DNA of 64,000 bases. Source: Streptomyces roseochromogenus subsp. oscitans DS 12.976 (GTDB lineage Bacteria > Actinomycetota > Actinomycetes > Streptomycetales > Streptomycetaceae). Position numbers and translations under genes: made by a program. The DNA lies in contig NZ_CM002285.1 in the NCBI RefSeq assembly GCF_000497445.1, positions 4,380,089 through 4,444,088 of the forward strand. Reading direction: 5' to 3'. Positions 53,499 through 64,000 of the stretch are shown here, piece by piece. Positions within the stretch are counted from its first letter, which is position 1, and each line of letters opens with the position of its first letter. The notes below the pieces were generated by a model that ran no database searches, was not told the origin of the DNA, and saw only the letters and a program-made list of their open reading frames with translations.

Positions 53499-54763
53499 CG
53501 GAACTCTCCGTGGGAGGAGTTGTGGTGGGCGTCGGGCGATGTGCGGCCGTCTGTCGGATCGCCGGGGTCGGTGGCGTCGGGATGTTCGGGCGCGAGTGCC
53601 GCGAGTCGCTCCAGGAAGAGTTCGCCCTGGCCGTGGATGTTGCCGATGGCGACGAGCGAGGAGTCCGGCCCCAGGTGGGCCAGCAGATCCGTGGTGAGCC
53701 GGTCGGGGTCGCGGCGGTCGCCGCCGAGATCGACGACGTTCCCGGTCCAGTGGGCGGGTATGGCGTCGGCGGCCGACTTGGTGGGATGGCCGATGAGGAA
53801 CACCGTCTCCGGGTCGAGCTGGGGGATGAGCGCGCCCATCTGCCCGTTACGCTCCACACGGTCGGGGCGGCAGTTGATGACAACGTGCAACGGACGCTGG
53901 ATCGCGCCCAGTTCGAGCAGCTGCTTGATGTTCATCACCGTTGACTCGGGGTCGTTGGCGGCGAAGACGTTCGCGAAGCGCAGCCGCTTTCCGTCAGGGG
54001 TGCGGTACCGCTCGACGGACAGCACACCCGGGTCCGGTGGCGCCTCGTACATTCCCTTCAGCGCGGTCGCGCGGTCGACGCCGAGCAGTTCGGCGACCGC
54101 GAGTGCGATGGCGACGTTCTCCTTGAAGGTGAACCAGCTGAAGCCGCGCAGCTCCTCGTCGGTGACGGTCTCCGGGTCGGCGTAGATCAGCTTGCAGTTA
54201 CGGGCGTCGGCCTCCTCCTGGAGGATGTGGAAGCGTTCCTTCTCCGCGGTGACACAGACGCCGCCCTCCGGCAGGGACCGGCACAGGGAGCGGGCCACAT
54301 CGTCCAGCGTCGGGCCCATCTCGGCGAGATGGTCCTCACGGACGTTGCAGAGCACGCCGATGGTGGAGCGGATCAGCTTGGACTGGTTGATCTCCTGGAG
54401 TGCGGGCATGACGGCCATGCACTCCATGACCAGGACATCGGGTCGGTAGGCGGCGGCCCGCCGGACGATGCCGATCTGCTCCACGACGTTGGCGATGCCG
54501 AACTTGCGGTAGACCGGCTCTTCGGTGGCATCGGGGTGGATGAACCGGGCTGCGGTGCCGGTGGTCTTGGCGACGGTCACCAGGCCGCTGCCGCGCAGCG
54601 CGCCCGCGCACAGCCGGGTGATGGAGGACTTGCCGCGAATGCCGTTGACCAGCACTCGGGTGGGTATGGCGGCGAGGTTCGCGTCGTGGCGGCGCTGTTC
54701 GACGATGCCTGCGACGAGCAGGCCGGCGCAGCACGTCGCGAGGACGCAGTACAGGAAGAGCAC
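53495..54763 (-). CDS. pgsB: Poly-gamma-glutamate synthase PgsB/CapB
   Basis: 422 residues. A short membrane helix at the start, then a Mur-ligase-like ATP-grasping domain: the P-loop VLVNGIRGKSSITRL (about 38-52), TGTAARFIHPD, NVREDHLAEMGP and FAANDPEST. These match the amide ligase that adds glutamate to the growing chain with ATP. The tail past about 390 is Asp/His/Ser-rich. It lies 6 bp downstream of the double-sensor membrane protein gene and overlaps pgsC. Confidence 0.92.
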   Translation of the reverse strand: MLFLYCVLATCCAGLLVAGIVEQRRHDANLAAIPTRVLVNGIRGKSSITRLCAGALRGSGLVTVAKTTGTAARFIHPDATEEPVYRKFGIANVVEQIGIVRRAAAYRPDVLVMECMAVMPALQEINQSKLIRSTIGVLCNVREDHLAEMGPTLDDVARSLCRSLPEGGVCVTAEKERFHILQEEADARNCKLIYADPETVTDEELRGFSWFTFKENVAIALAVAELLGVDRATALKGMYEAPPDPGVLSVERYRTPDGKRLRFANVFAANDPESTVMNIKQLLELGAIQRPLHVVINCRPDRVERNGQMGALIPQLDPETVFLIGHPTKSAADAIPAHWTGNVVDLGGDRRDPDRLTTDLLAHLGPDSSLVAIGNIHGQGELFLERLAALAPEHPDATDPGDPTDGRTSPDAHHNSSHGEFR

Positions 54764-54769
54764 GGCGGG

Positions 54770-57085
54770 TCAGCTCCTGGGACCGGGGCCGGACGGGGAA
54801 GTGGAGGGGGTGGGCGCCCCGTCCGGGGAACCGGGCGCGGGCGGTGCATCGGTGCGGGAGAGTCGCTGTCTGATCAGTTCGAGGCTGCGGGCGACGGATC
54901 CCACCTCGTCGTGGTAGCGCGGGTAGAGCACCGTTCTGCGGTCCCCGGCTGCCAACGCTTTGGCTCCCTGGGCGATTTCACGCAGCGGACGGATGACGAC
55001 GAGGTACAGCCAGCCGAGGCAGAGGGCGCCCGTGGTCGTCCCCAGCAGACCGACGAGCATGATCCGCCGCTGTGCCTCGTACTCGGGCAGGCCGATCCAG
55101 AACACCGGCCTGATCGAGGCGACCTTCCAGCCGAGTGCGCTCGCGACGCCCAGTTTGTCGTTGAACGGCGCCACTGCGGCGACCGCCGGATTCCTCCAGC
55201 CGAGCAGCAGCTCGGCGGAGCCCTTGGTCGTGCGGACGGCCTCCAGTTGGGCCCGCAGCCGGCCGTCGGAGACCCGCCCGAATGCCACGAACCCCTTGTT
55301 GGACGCGATGACCCGATGCGCGGAGTCCACCAGCCACACCGAGCCGAGACCGGGTCGGCTGAGGATGCCGACCAGGTACTGGACCTTGAACTCGCCCACG
55401 ACATAGCGGCGTCCGGACCTCGCCGACGCACCCTCGACCGGCTGAGAGGCCACGGCGGCGAGCACCGGTTCCTTGCCGGAGGTGTTCGTCTGCATGACCC
55501 CGGGCCTGATGCGGACCTTCTTCGGGGTGCGGGGTTCACCGCCGGCGCGGACGAGGATCTCACCGGCGCCGTCGACGACGTACAGGGACTGATATCGACC
55601 GTGCTGCTCCAGGGATCTGTCGAGGATCTTGCGCGCCTCCTCCGGCCGGGAAGCGTCGATCACGTTGGCGAGATGGGCGAGATCCGCGTATCCGTCGTTG
55701 ATCCCCCTGCGCACGCGATCCGCTGTCGTCTCGGTGCGTTGCCGCTGGTCCTCGGTGATCAGTCGCGGTACGACCGCAGCTGGGTGCGGCCAGGTGCTGC
55801 CGAGCGTCAGCAGCATCGACGCGGGCCAGGCCAGCAGAGCGAACGCGCACACCACAAGGACGGTGCGCAGTCCGAGCCGATGCCGGCCCTTGCCGGACCC
55901 GAGCAGCACACGCCCCTTGGCCGGTGGCTGCGCGACCGTCTCCTGCGACGGCCCGCCCTTGCCGCGGAGTTGAAGGCGAAGTGCCTCCAGCGCGGCGCCG
56001 ACCCGGGCGGGTTCCCCGAAGCGGGGCACGTGGACGGGAGCCGCGAGGTCGCCCGAGCCGAGCCTCTGCGCTTCGCGACGCAACCGCAGCACAGGCCGCT
56101 GCACCACCACGTGGAGGACGGCGGTGACCCCGGCCGCGAGGGCCAGGAGCACGGCCGCGGCGAGGAGGGCGAGCCGAAGGTCGCCGGTCCCGGCCCCATG
56201 ACGCTCGGTTCGCACCGTCGTGACGACCGTCAGTCCGAGTCCGCTGCTCGGACTCTCTTTCGCGGCAAGCCCCCGGGCCACTCCGGCGTACCCGACGGCG
56301 GTACGGGTGTTGCCGTCCGCCGCCCCGACGAGACTGCCGCTCGGACCGTCGAAGCCGCCGGCAGCGGCGGTGTCCGACGGTCCCTTGCGCTGCGCCTCGC
56401 GGGCGGCGGCGCCGGCCAGCGCCTTGGCCCGGTCAGTGCCGGATCCCGGCCCGGTCGAGGTGAGAGTGGCCCCGTCACGGTCCACGAGGTTGAGCGTGTG
56501 ATTCCTGCCGACGGAGATGCCCGGCAGCTTCAGGCTCTGCGAAGCGACGAGCAACTCCTGCCTGCTGCCTTGCGACAGCGTCGCAAAGACCAGCAGCCGG
56601 GTGACGCCCGAGTCGTCCCGCACCAGCCTCGGAGGCGGGTTCGCCGGCAGTTCACGAAGGTCCACCTTCCCGAGCGGTACGGCCTCGCCCTGCGAGGCGA
56701 GCAGCCGACCGGTGGACAGGTCGACGACGGCGGTACCGCGCCACTTGCGGTAGGTCCGGTCGAGGCGGGTCAGCATTCCGTCCGCCGGTACGGACGTGGA
56801 GCCACCGAAGTCCGCGGCCGCTGCCCGCAGATCGGTGACGCTCTGGTCGACGGCGCCCTGCAGCGCCACCGCCCCGTCCTCGGCCATGTGCTGCTGGGAG
56901 CTGAGGACGGCCTCGGGAACGCCCCGTTCGGCATCGCTCCCGACGGCGAACACCGTCAGGCCCGCGACGAGCGCCAACAGAACCGGCAGGGCCGCCAGTG
57001 GCGGCCGCACACCTCCCAACACAGCCATGTCCGCCCGACGCCGAGCCGGGCCCCGCGTGGATATCGGGGATCGAGTGGTGGTCAA
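54770..57085 (-). CDS. Large membrane protein with two dCache-like/HAMP modules
   Basis: 771 residues from TTG, preceded by GAAAGGATG; ATG at 57028 would give 752. There are two similar modules: helix, extracellular about 250-residue sensor region, helix, then HAMP-like segment (first: LRREAQRLGSGDLAAPVHV; second: LREIAQGAKALAAGDRRTV followed by DEVGSVARSLELI). No kinase, methyl-acceptor or cyclase domain follows, so it is a receptor without an obvious output. It is the first gene of the pgs operon and may regulate or scaffold synthesis. Confidence 0.75.
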   Translation of the reverse strand: MTTTRSPISTRGPARRRADMAVLGGVRPPLAALPVLLALVAGLTVFAVGSDAERGVPEAVLSSQQHMAEDGAVALQGAVDQSVTDLRAAAADFGGSTSVPADGMLTRLDRTYRKWRGTAVVDLSTGRLLASQGEAVPLGKVDLRELPANPPPRLVRDDSGVTRLLVFATLSQGSRQELLVASQSLKLPGISVGRNHTLNLVDRDGATLTSTGPGSGTDRAKALAGAAAREAQRKGPSDTAAAGGFDGPSGSLVGAADGNTRTAVGYAGVARGLAAKESPSSGLGLTVVTTVRTERHGAGTGDLRLALLAAAVLLALAAGVTAVLHVVVQRPVLRLRREAQRLGSGDLAAPVHVPRFGEPARVGAALEALRLQLRGKGGPSQETVAQPPAKGRVLLGSGKGRHRLGLRTVLVVCAFALLAWPASMLLTLGSTWPHPAAVVPRLITEDQRQRTETTADRVRRGINDGYADLAHLANVIDASRPEEARKILDRSLEQHGRYQSLYVVDGAGEILVRAGGEPRTPKKVRIRPGVMQTNTSGKEPVLAAVASQPVEGASARSGRRYVVGEFKVQYLVGILSRPGLGSVWLVDSAHRVIASNKGFVAFGRVSDGRLRAQLEAVRTTKGSAELLLGWRNPAVAAVAPFNDKLGVASALGWKVASIRPVFWIGLPEYEAQRRIMLVGLLGTTTGALCLGWLYLVVIRPLREIAQGAKALAAGDRRTVLYPRYHDEVGSVARSLELIRQRLSRTDAPPAPGSPDGAPTPSTSPSGPGPRS

Positions 57086-57613
57086 GAAACATCCTTTCCA
57101 GGCTCTGCCGATGCCACGTGAAGCAGCGAACAGAAGTTCTTGACCTGCCTGACGACGGAAATGCTTCGCCGGTTTATCAGGGAGGTGTGACGGCACTCAC
57201 CCATCGGCGACAATGCGCCGTTTCGTGCATGGGAGCAGGAGTTAAACAACCACTCTGACCTGCTGGTTTGCAAGAAGTCGACACCGGATTCGATGGCCGA
57301 AACGCTCGATTCGCAACACCCGCGAGAATGGCGAATTCAGGCTTCACGAAATGTGAACAAATTGCGATGGGCCGCCTGCGAGCGAGACGACAATTGCCCA
57401 CAAGGATTATTTTGCATTTCTGCTGCCTTGCCCATCCCGCAGTCGGCTGCTCCACCCCCGCCGATCGGCGGGGGTGTGGGCGCGGTCGCTCAGCCCTGCG
57501 CAGGCGGAAAAACTCTGTGGATCTCCGCGGCAACCTTTTCGGCCTCTCGGGCCACTCAGTGATGTCCGGTCAAGTGGTCCGGTCAGACGCAACAGCTGAA
57601 AGAGAGCACAGAC
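57086..57613. other. Divergent intergenic region of the pgs and glycan loci
   Basis: 528 bases holding promoters for both sides. The block 57290-57420 is notably AT-rich for this genome and includes TTCAC-N5-GTGAA (57343-57357). A perfect 24-bp palindrome is at 57453-57476. Small frames on both strands lack coding character. Confidence 0.5.
57453..57476. promoter_or_regulatory. Perfect 24-bp palindrome
   Basis: CACCCCCGCCGA followed by its exact complement, with no spacer. A loopless palindrome is more likely a protein-binding site than a terminator, and it lies 138 bp upstream of the trefoil protein gene. The binding protein is unknown. Confidence 0.5.
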
Positions 57614-59200
57614 ATGCCCCTTGAACGACTACAGAGACATGTCCCCCGTCCACACGCCCGCGGTGGTCGCCCGAAGCATCGTGGCCGTCGGTTGCTGGCG
57701 CGTCGGGCTTTCTGGGCGGGCCTCGTCATGGTGGTCGTGGCCGGCTCCGCCGTTGTGGTCAGCCAGGCTTCGGCGCAGCAGACCCTGGATCTGAAGAAGT
57801 GGTACGTGCTGGTCAACCGCAACAGCGGCAAGGTGCTGGACGACCTCGGCTGGTCGAAGACCGCCGGCTCCGCCATCGTGCAGTGGAAAGACCTGAACGG
57901 CACCAACCAGCAGTTCAAACTGGCCAAGTCGCCGGACGGCCACGTGCGTTTGATCAATCGCTTCAGTGGCATGGCCGTCGAGGTCAACAAGGCCTCCAAG
58001 GCTGATGGGGGCGACGTCGTCCAGAACCGCGACCGGGGCGACGCCGATCAGCAATGGCAACTCGTCCCGGCCGGGAGTGTCGACACGCAGCCGTCGTCTC
58101 CCACGCCCGGTGACGCCGGCTCGACGACACGTTTCATGGGCAGCAGCACGGTGCTCATCGGCGGCTCGATGTCCGACGCCTCGGCGGCCGCCGCGCCGTT
58201 CGACATGCGCTACGCCTACGTGCACAGCCAGCCCGCGCCCTCGTCGGCTGCCTATTCGGCAGCGCGCTGCCAGGACGGGTGGTCGAACTGGTGGGGCTGC
58301 TGGAACGGCAGCACCACGGCGCCCGGCACGTACGTGACCTGGCGGGACACCGTGGCGGCCCAGGCGACGTACAAGGGCAGCCCGCGCCCGCAGAAGATGC
58401 TCTGGACCTGGTACTCGTTGCGCGACCTCGGGGATATGGCAGGCGAGGGCGACGGCCCGGGCGAGGTCAAGGCCATCAACAGGGTCGACCTGCTCACCCG
58501 GTACCTGAACGACTACCGTTTCTTCCTCCAGAAGATCGGCACGTCGCACGACGCGATCGACCTTGAGCCCGACTTCTGGGGCTACGTCCGGTCGCTCGGC
58601 GATCCGCACCAGGTTGCCGCGCAGGTCTCGGCCGCAAACCCGACCGACTGCGGATCGCAGGAGAACAGCGCCGCCGGACTCTCCCGCTGCCTGATCTCGA
58701 TGGCGCACAAGTATGCGCCGAACACCGCCGCGGGGATGCACCTTTCCTGCTTCGACTGGCAGACCAACACACAGGCATGCGTCAAGGACTACGCGAACCT
58801 CGGGGCGCAGAACGCAGACTTCCTGGTCACCGATGTGTCGGACCGCGACGCGGGCTGGTACGCACAGCCGGCCCACGGCGGCAGTGACCACTTCTGGACC
58901 GACCAGAAGGCCGCCGCCGCGCTGCAGTTCTACAAGACGATGGCCGAGTCCGTGGGCAAGCCCGTGGTCCTGTGGCAGATCCCCGTGGGCGACATGGCAC
59001 AGAACAACACCCTCAACCATTACAAGGACGACAAGGTGGACTGGTTCTTCGCGCACATGGACCAGGTGGCGAACGCCCATGTCGCCGGGCTGCTGTTCGG
59101 TCCAGGGCAGCAGGAACAGACAACGGTCGAGTCCGACGGCGGAAACCTGATCAGCAAGACGATCGCCTATCACAACTCGGGCGGTACAGCGCTCAAGTAG
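57614..59200 (+). CDS. Secreted protein: ricin-type trefoil plus unassigned hydrolase-like domain
   Basis: 528 residues. A long basic N-region (about 1-32) precedes the signal helix (FWAGLVMVVVAGSAVVV) ending near QASAQQ. Residues about 60-152 form a beta-trefoil-like carbohydrate-binding unit (YVLVNRNSGKVLDDLG, QWKDLNGTNQQF, DQQWQLV). After a linker, residues about 172-528 hold an (alpha/beta) barrel-like domain with AIDLEPDFWGY, a likely catalytic acid region, and VVLWQIPVGD. I do not recognise the GH family. It converges on the xylanase gene 19 bp away. Confidence 0.7.
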   Translation: MPLERLQRHVPRPHARGGRPKHRGRRLLARRAFWAGLVMVVVAGSAVVVSQASAQQTLDLKKWYVLVNRNSGKVLDDLGWSKTAGSAIVQWKDLNGTNQQFKLAKSPDGHVRLINRFSGMAVEVNKASKADGGDVVQNRDRGDADQQWQLVPAGSVDTQPSSPTPGDAGSTTRFMGSSTVLIGGSMSDASAAAAPFDMRYAYVHSQPAPSSAAYSAARCQDGWSNWWGCWNGSTTAPGTYVTWRDTVAAQATYKGSPRPQKMLWTWYSLRDLGDMAGEGDGPGEVKAINRVDLLTRYLNDYRFFLQKIGTSHDAIDLEPDFWGYVRSLGDPHQVAAQVSAANPTDCGSQENSAAGLSRCLISMAHKYAPNTAAGMHLSCFDWQTNTQACVKDYANLGAQNADFLVTDVSDRDAGWYAQPAHGGSDHFWTDQKAAAALQFYKTMAESVGKPVVLWQIPVGDMAQNNTLNHYKDDKVDWFFAHMDQVANAHVAGLLFGPGQQEQTTVESDGGNLISKTIAYHNSGGTALK

Positions 59201-59219
59201 GCGAAGAAGACGGAGTGGG

Positions 59220-61694
<2,475 letters not shown>

Positions 61695-61753
61695 TTACCC
61701 GCCAGTTGCCGCCACGCACACAAAGGTTGCCGCGATCGAGGGAAGAGTTTTGG

Positions 61754-61787
61754 TGTGCGGCAAGGGGACTCGTCCCCTTGCCGCACA
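61754..61787 (-). terminator. Strong terminator of the sigma-factor operon
   Basis: 16-bp perfect stem (TGTGCGGCAAGGGGAC and complement) with a 2-nt loop, starting 8 bases after the stop at 61795. It separates the sigma operon from the xylanase gene. Confidence 0.85.
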
Positions 61788-61794
61788 GCGGCGT

Positions 61795-62580
61795 TCACCG
61801 GGTCGGGACGAACCCTCCCCGGACCGACGCGGAGCCGCCCGAGCCCTGCGCGTCGACGCGGTAGCCGTCGCCCGCGGCACTGCGCGCGCCGGTGCCGTTG
61901 TTGAACTGGGCGGCAAACTCATAGCTCCCGGCCGGCACGGTCAGGCCCGGCTTGAGGACCCAGCGGTAGACCAGCATGCCGCCGGCCTCCTGAGAGGTGA
62001 CGGTGAAGTCAGCACTCGGCAGGGTCTGCCAGGTGCCGGTGTTCTTCACCCCGCCGGTCTGCACGATCCGCATCTCGACCGTGAGCGAGGTGAGCGGCCG
62101 GGTCGTCTTGAGGGCGAGGTTGCTCTGCGTCCAGTAGACGGTGCTGTGCGGGTCCACCGAACCGGCCGACCGCAGCGGTCCGTTCTGGCTCTCGCCGGCG
62201 GTCGGCGATGGACTGGTGGCCGGCGGAGTCGGGCGCACGCTGCCCGGGGTGGTGACCGGGGCAGGCCCGACAGGGTTGGGGCGAGCCGATGTCGGCTGCG
62301 GGGAGCTGGCGGTCGGGGACGGGGTGGCCGGCGTGGTCACGGTGGCCGACGGCGACGAGTGCGCGACGATGGCGGCGACGGCGAGGCCGCCGGTCGCCAG
62401 GATGCCGGTGGCGGCGAGCCCGGCGAGCGCGAACCTGGTCCCGGACCTCGCGAACGGCCGCGCGCGGTGACGGACGGCGGGGCCGGCCATGCCGCGTTGC
62501 ACCCGGGCCAGCATCCTCGCACGGTCGGGCCGGTGGGCCTCGGCGGCCTCGCGCAGCCGACGGGCGATCTCCTCGTTCAC
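61795..62580 (-). CDS. Membrane protein coupled to the sigma factor (anti-sigma-like)
   Basis: 261 residues from GTG (VNEEIARRLREAAEAH), overlapping the sigma gene stop (GTGA). The cytoplasmic N-terminus (about 1-50) is helical and charged, with RARMLARVQRG, then one membrane helix (FALAGLAATGILATGGLAVAA). Outside is a Pro/Thr/Ser linker (about 85-150) and a beta domain of about 100 residues (VYWTQSNLALKTTRPLTSL) like a cellulose-binding module. It has the topology of an anti-sigma factor with external sensor, but the zinc HxxxCxxC motif is absent. Confidence 0.65.
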   Translation of the reverse strand: MNEEIARRLREAAEAHRPDRARMLARVQRGMAGPAVRHRARPFARSGTRFALAGLAATGILATGGLAVAAIVAHSSPSATVTTPATPSPTASSPQPTSARPNPVGPAPVTTPGSVRPTPPATSPSPTAGESQNGPLRSAGSVDPHSTVYWTQSNLALKTTRPLTSLTVEMRIVQTGGVKNTGTWQTLPSADFTVTSQEAGGMLVYRWVLKPGLTVPAGSYEFAAQFNNGTGARSAAGDGYRVDAQGSGGSASVRGGFVPTR

Positions 62581-63107
62581 CGGTTCCTCCTCCCTGCCAC
62601 CAGGTCCCCGACCGCTCGTGCGCCCAGTATCCTTTCCAGCTCGGCCATGCCCTTCGAGGTCTGGCTCTTCACCGTACCGACCGATATGCCCAGCGCTGCC
62701 GCCGTGTCCTTCTCCGACAGGTCGAAGGCGTGCCGCAGCACCACGCAGGCGCGCTTGCGGAACGGCAGCCGGGTGAGCGCCGCGCGGACGTCCAGTACGG
62801 CCGCCATGTCCGGCCCCTCCACCTTCTCGGGGCTGCGGGACCAGAACAGCGTGATCCTCAGTCGCTCGCGCACCGCGCTGCGGATCCGTCCGCGCGCCAG
62901 GTTGGCCACCACACCGCGGGCGTAGGCGAGCGGGTGGTCGGCCTGCCGCAACCGGTCCCAGCGCTGCCACAGGGCGACCAGGGCATCCGCCGCGAGGTCG
63001 TCCGCCGCGTCGGTCTCCCCGGTCAGGAGGTGTGCCAGACGTGCGAGTTCGGCATAGTGGCGTTCGAAGAATTCATGGAACTCCGCGGACGCGTCATCGA
63101 GGACCAT
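62577..63107 (-). CDS. SigE-family ECF sigma factor
   Basis: 176 residues from ATG MVLDDASAEFHEFF; a longer frame from 63143 is possible. Region 2 includes LAHLLTGETDAADDLAADAL and WQRWDRL; region 4 shows LPFRKRACVVLRHAFDLS and ALGISVGTVKSQTSKGM. It belongs to the actinobacterial SigE (SF52-like) ECF group, which lacks a classical zinc anti-sigma. Translationally coupled to the membrane protein downstream. The neighbouring expansin and CAZyme genes are its likely targets. Confidence 0.88.
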   Translation of the reverse strand: MVLDDASAEFHEFFERHYAELARLAHLLTGETDAADDLAADALVALWQRWDRLRQADHPLAYARGVVANLARGRIRSAVRERLRITLFWSRSPEKVEGPDMAAVLDVRAALTRLPFRKRACVVLRHAFDLSEKDTAAALGISVGTVKSQTSKGMAELERILGARAVGDLVAGRRNR

Positions 63108-63253
63108 CCCCCGGTCGCCCTCTCCTGGCAATGATGTGCGCATTAGTTGCGCATTTAACAACAACGAGGGGCGCAGCCTAACAGTGCCCAGCCCGGGATC
63201 CGAACGGCGCTCGTGCTCGGTTGCGGGCCGGTGAAGGCCGACCGGCGGGCTGG

Positions 63254-64000
63254 TCAATGCCGGGCGAACTGGATGCCGGTCGGCTGCGCGACGTCCGGCT
63301 GCACGGCGATGCCGTCGACGGTCAGCCGCTCACCGTAGATGTCGGTGATCCTGAGCGCCCCGCCGCAGCCGGTGCCATCGGCGGACAGGAAGTAGTTGTA
63401 GTCGGTGCGGGGCAGCCGCCGCCAGCCGTCGGCGGTCCGCACCTCCAGCGCGGCCACCGGGTTCCGGTGGCCGATCACCTGGATCCCGCACCACCACTTG
63501 GTGGACCCGGTCTTGTACCGGACGGCGATCGTGCCCGGCAGGTCCGGGCTCAGCAGCGACCAGGTGATCGGGAGGCGGCCCACCGACAGGTCGGCGAGCT
63601 TGGCGAACGCCTGTCGGCTGAGGTCGAGTTGCCCCGGCGCGCAGGGCCACGGGCATTCGTTGACGATCCGTACCGTGATGGTGGCCCCGCTTGCCGCGCG
63701 GACCAGCACGTAGGCCCCGCACGCCTTGGCCGACTCGTAGTCGGTGACGTTCATCGCCGCGACCATCAGGTCGTCGGAAGGCCCGTACAGGCAGGAGCCG
63801 CTGCCGTCACCAGCGGCGTAGGCGGTAGCGACTCCCTGGTAGCTGACGGCCGGTCTGATCCGTCCGGCCAGAGCCGCCGCACTGGAGCTCGCGGGCGCGG
63901 TACTGGTGGCCGAGGCCGTCGGAGTGGCCGTAACCGAAGGCGACGGCGTGGCCGAGGCCGAGGCCGGGATCGTCGGACTGACCGAGGCCGTCGGCTGCAC
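63254..64000 (-). CDS. Expansin-like protein (EXLX1 type), 5' end outside window
   Basis: 248 codons are visible and the gene continues past the right edge. A Thr/Ser/Pro/Ala linker (first about 45 residues) follows whatever lies upstream. Then comes the double-psi beta-barrel domain with GVATAYAAGDGSGSCLYG, NVTDYESAKACGAYVLV and IVNECPWPCAPGQLDLS, including the expansin Asp, and the beta-sandwich domain with aromatic residues (TKWWCGIQVIGHRNP). Expansins loosen cellulose-xyloglucan contacts without hydrolysis. It fits the plant-polymer theme. Confidence 0.85.
   Translation of the reverse strand: MQPTASVSPTIPASASATPSPSVTATPTASATSTAPASSSAAALAGRIRPAVSYQGVATAYAAGDGSGSCLYGPSDDLMVAAMNVTDYESAKACGAYVLVRAASGATITVRIVNECPWPCAPGQLDLSRQAFAKLADLSVGRLPITWSLLSPDLPGTIAVRYKTGSTKWWCGIQVIGHRNPVAALEVRTADGWRRLPRTDYNYFLSADGTGCGGALRITDIYGERLTVDGIAVQPDVAQPTGIQFARH

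Noticed and set aside
54227..57121. 964-codon frame opposite the HAMP protein and pgsB
   Set aside because: Spans antisense of two real genes; no recognisable domain.

Overview
The window is a high-GC actinobacterial chromosome segment and almost certainly Streptomyces. Codon positions are strongly GC3-biased, starts are often GTG, and the left half carries a conserved Streptomyces core order that I recall from S. coelicolor around SCO3649-SCO3698: fbaA, pyrE, a spermidine-synthase-like gene, an aminotransferase, clpB, hspR-dnaJ-grpE-dnaK and dcd, ending at a tRNA-Gly. The synteny statement is from memory, not a search.

Layout. 1-8.4 kb: an MFS transporter remnant, fructose-bisphosphate aldolase, pyrE, an aldose-epimerase-like gene, an SRPBCC protein, a membrane aminopropyltransferase, a DUF2617-like protein, a Ser/Cys/His-rich small membrane protein and an aminotransferase. 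8.4-9.8 kb: a graveyard of phage-like fragments (endonuclease VII-like, terminase small subunit, DNA methylase). 9.8-15.4 kb: a PASTA lipoprotein, a PIG-V-like mannosyltransferase, a YbjN protein, clpB under a HAIR operator and a PPOX protein. 15.5-18.6 kb: a small secreted DSSW-repeat peptide coupled to a Rieske-like protein and flanked by two related LuxR-type regulators, with a 95-bp sequence duplicated in inverse orientation from the mannosyltransferase gene. 18.7-25.4 kb: a sugar-binding lipoprotein, the dnaK operon with two HAIR operators and a MraY-like transferase. 25.6-34.6 kb: an Fe-S membrane reductase, a trypsin-like protease with VCBS-type repeats, a DUF4232 lipoprotein, a small monooxygenase-fold protein, a Yip1-like membrane protein, a phosphoribosyltransferase, dcd, a 52-residue CxxC protein and tRNA-Gly(CCC).

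From the tRNA rightward the content becomes accessory. 34.9-38 kb: an excisionase-HTH/PIN toxin-antitoxin pair, an orphan membrane protein and a PIN remnant. 37.9-41.6 kb: a two-component system divergent from an ABC transporter. 42.0-46.5 kb: a copper/cupredoxin operon (anchored Ser/Gly protein, CopC-CopD fusion, two cupredoxins, a YceI-like protein). 46.5-50.4 kb: gene fragments, a second two-component system and an 18-bp tandem repeat. 50.4-57.1 kb: a cation/proton antiporter and a poly-gamma-glutamate-type locus (pgsB, pgsC, an NlpC/P60 protein lacking its catalytic Cys, and a double sensor/HAMP membrane protein). 57.6-64 kb: secreted carbohydrate-active proteins (trefoil hydrolase-like protein, GH10-CBM13-GH62 fusion, expansin) with a SigE-family sigma factor and a coupled membrane protein.

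Working together: HspR, encoded in the dnaK operon, probably controls both dnaK and clpB through the HAIR sites seen here. The right end looks like a cell-envelope and plant-polysaccharide module. The most unusual loci are the DSSW peptide locus, the copper locus with tandem-repeat cupredoxin, and the PGA-like locus with the Cys-to-Ser peptidase. No CRISPR array, rRNA gene or intact insertion sequence was seen.
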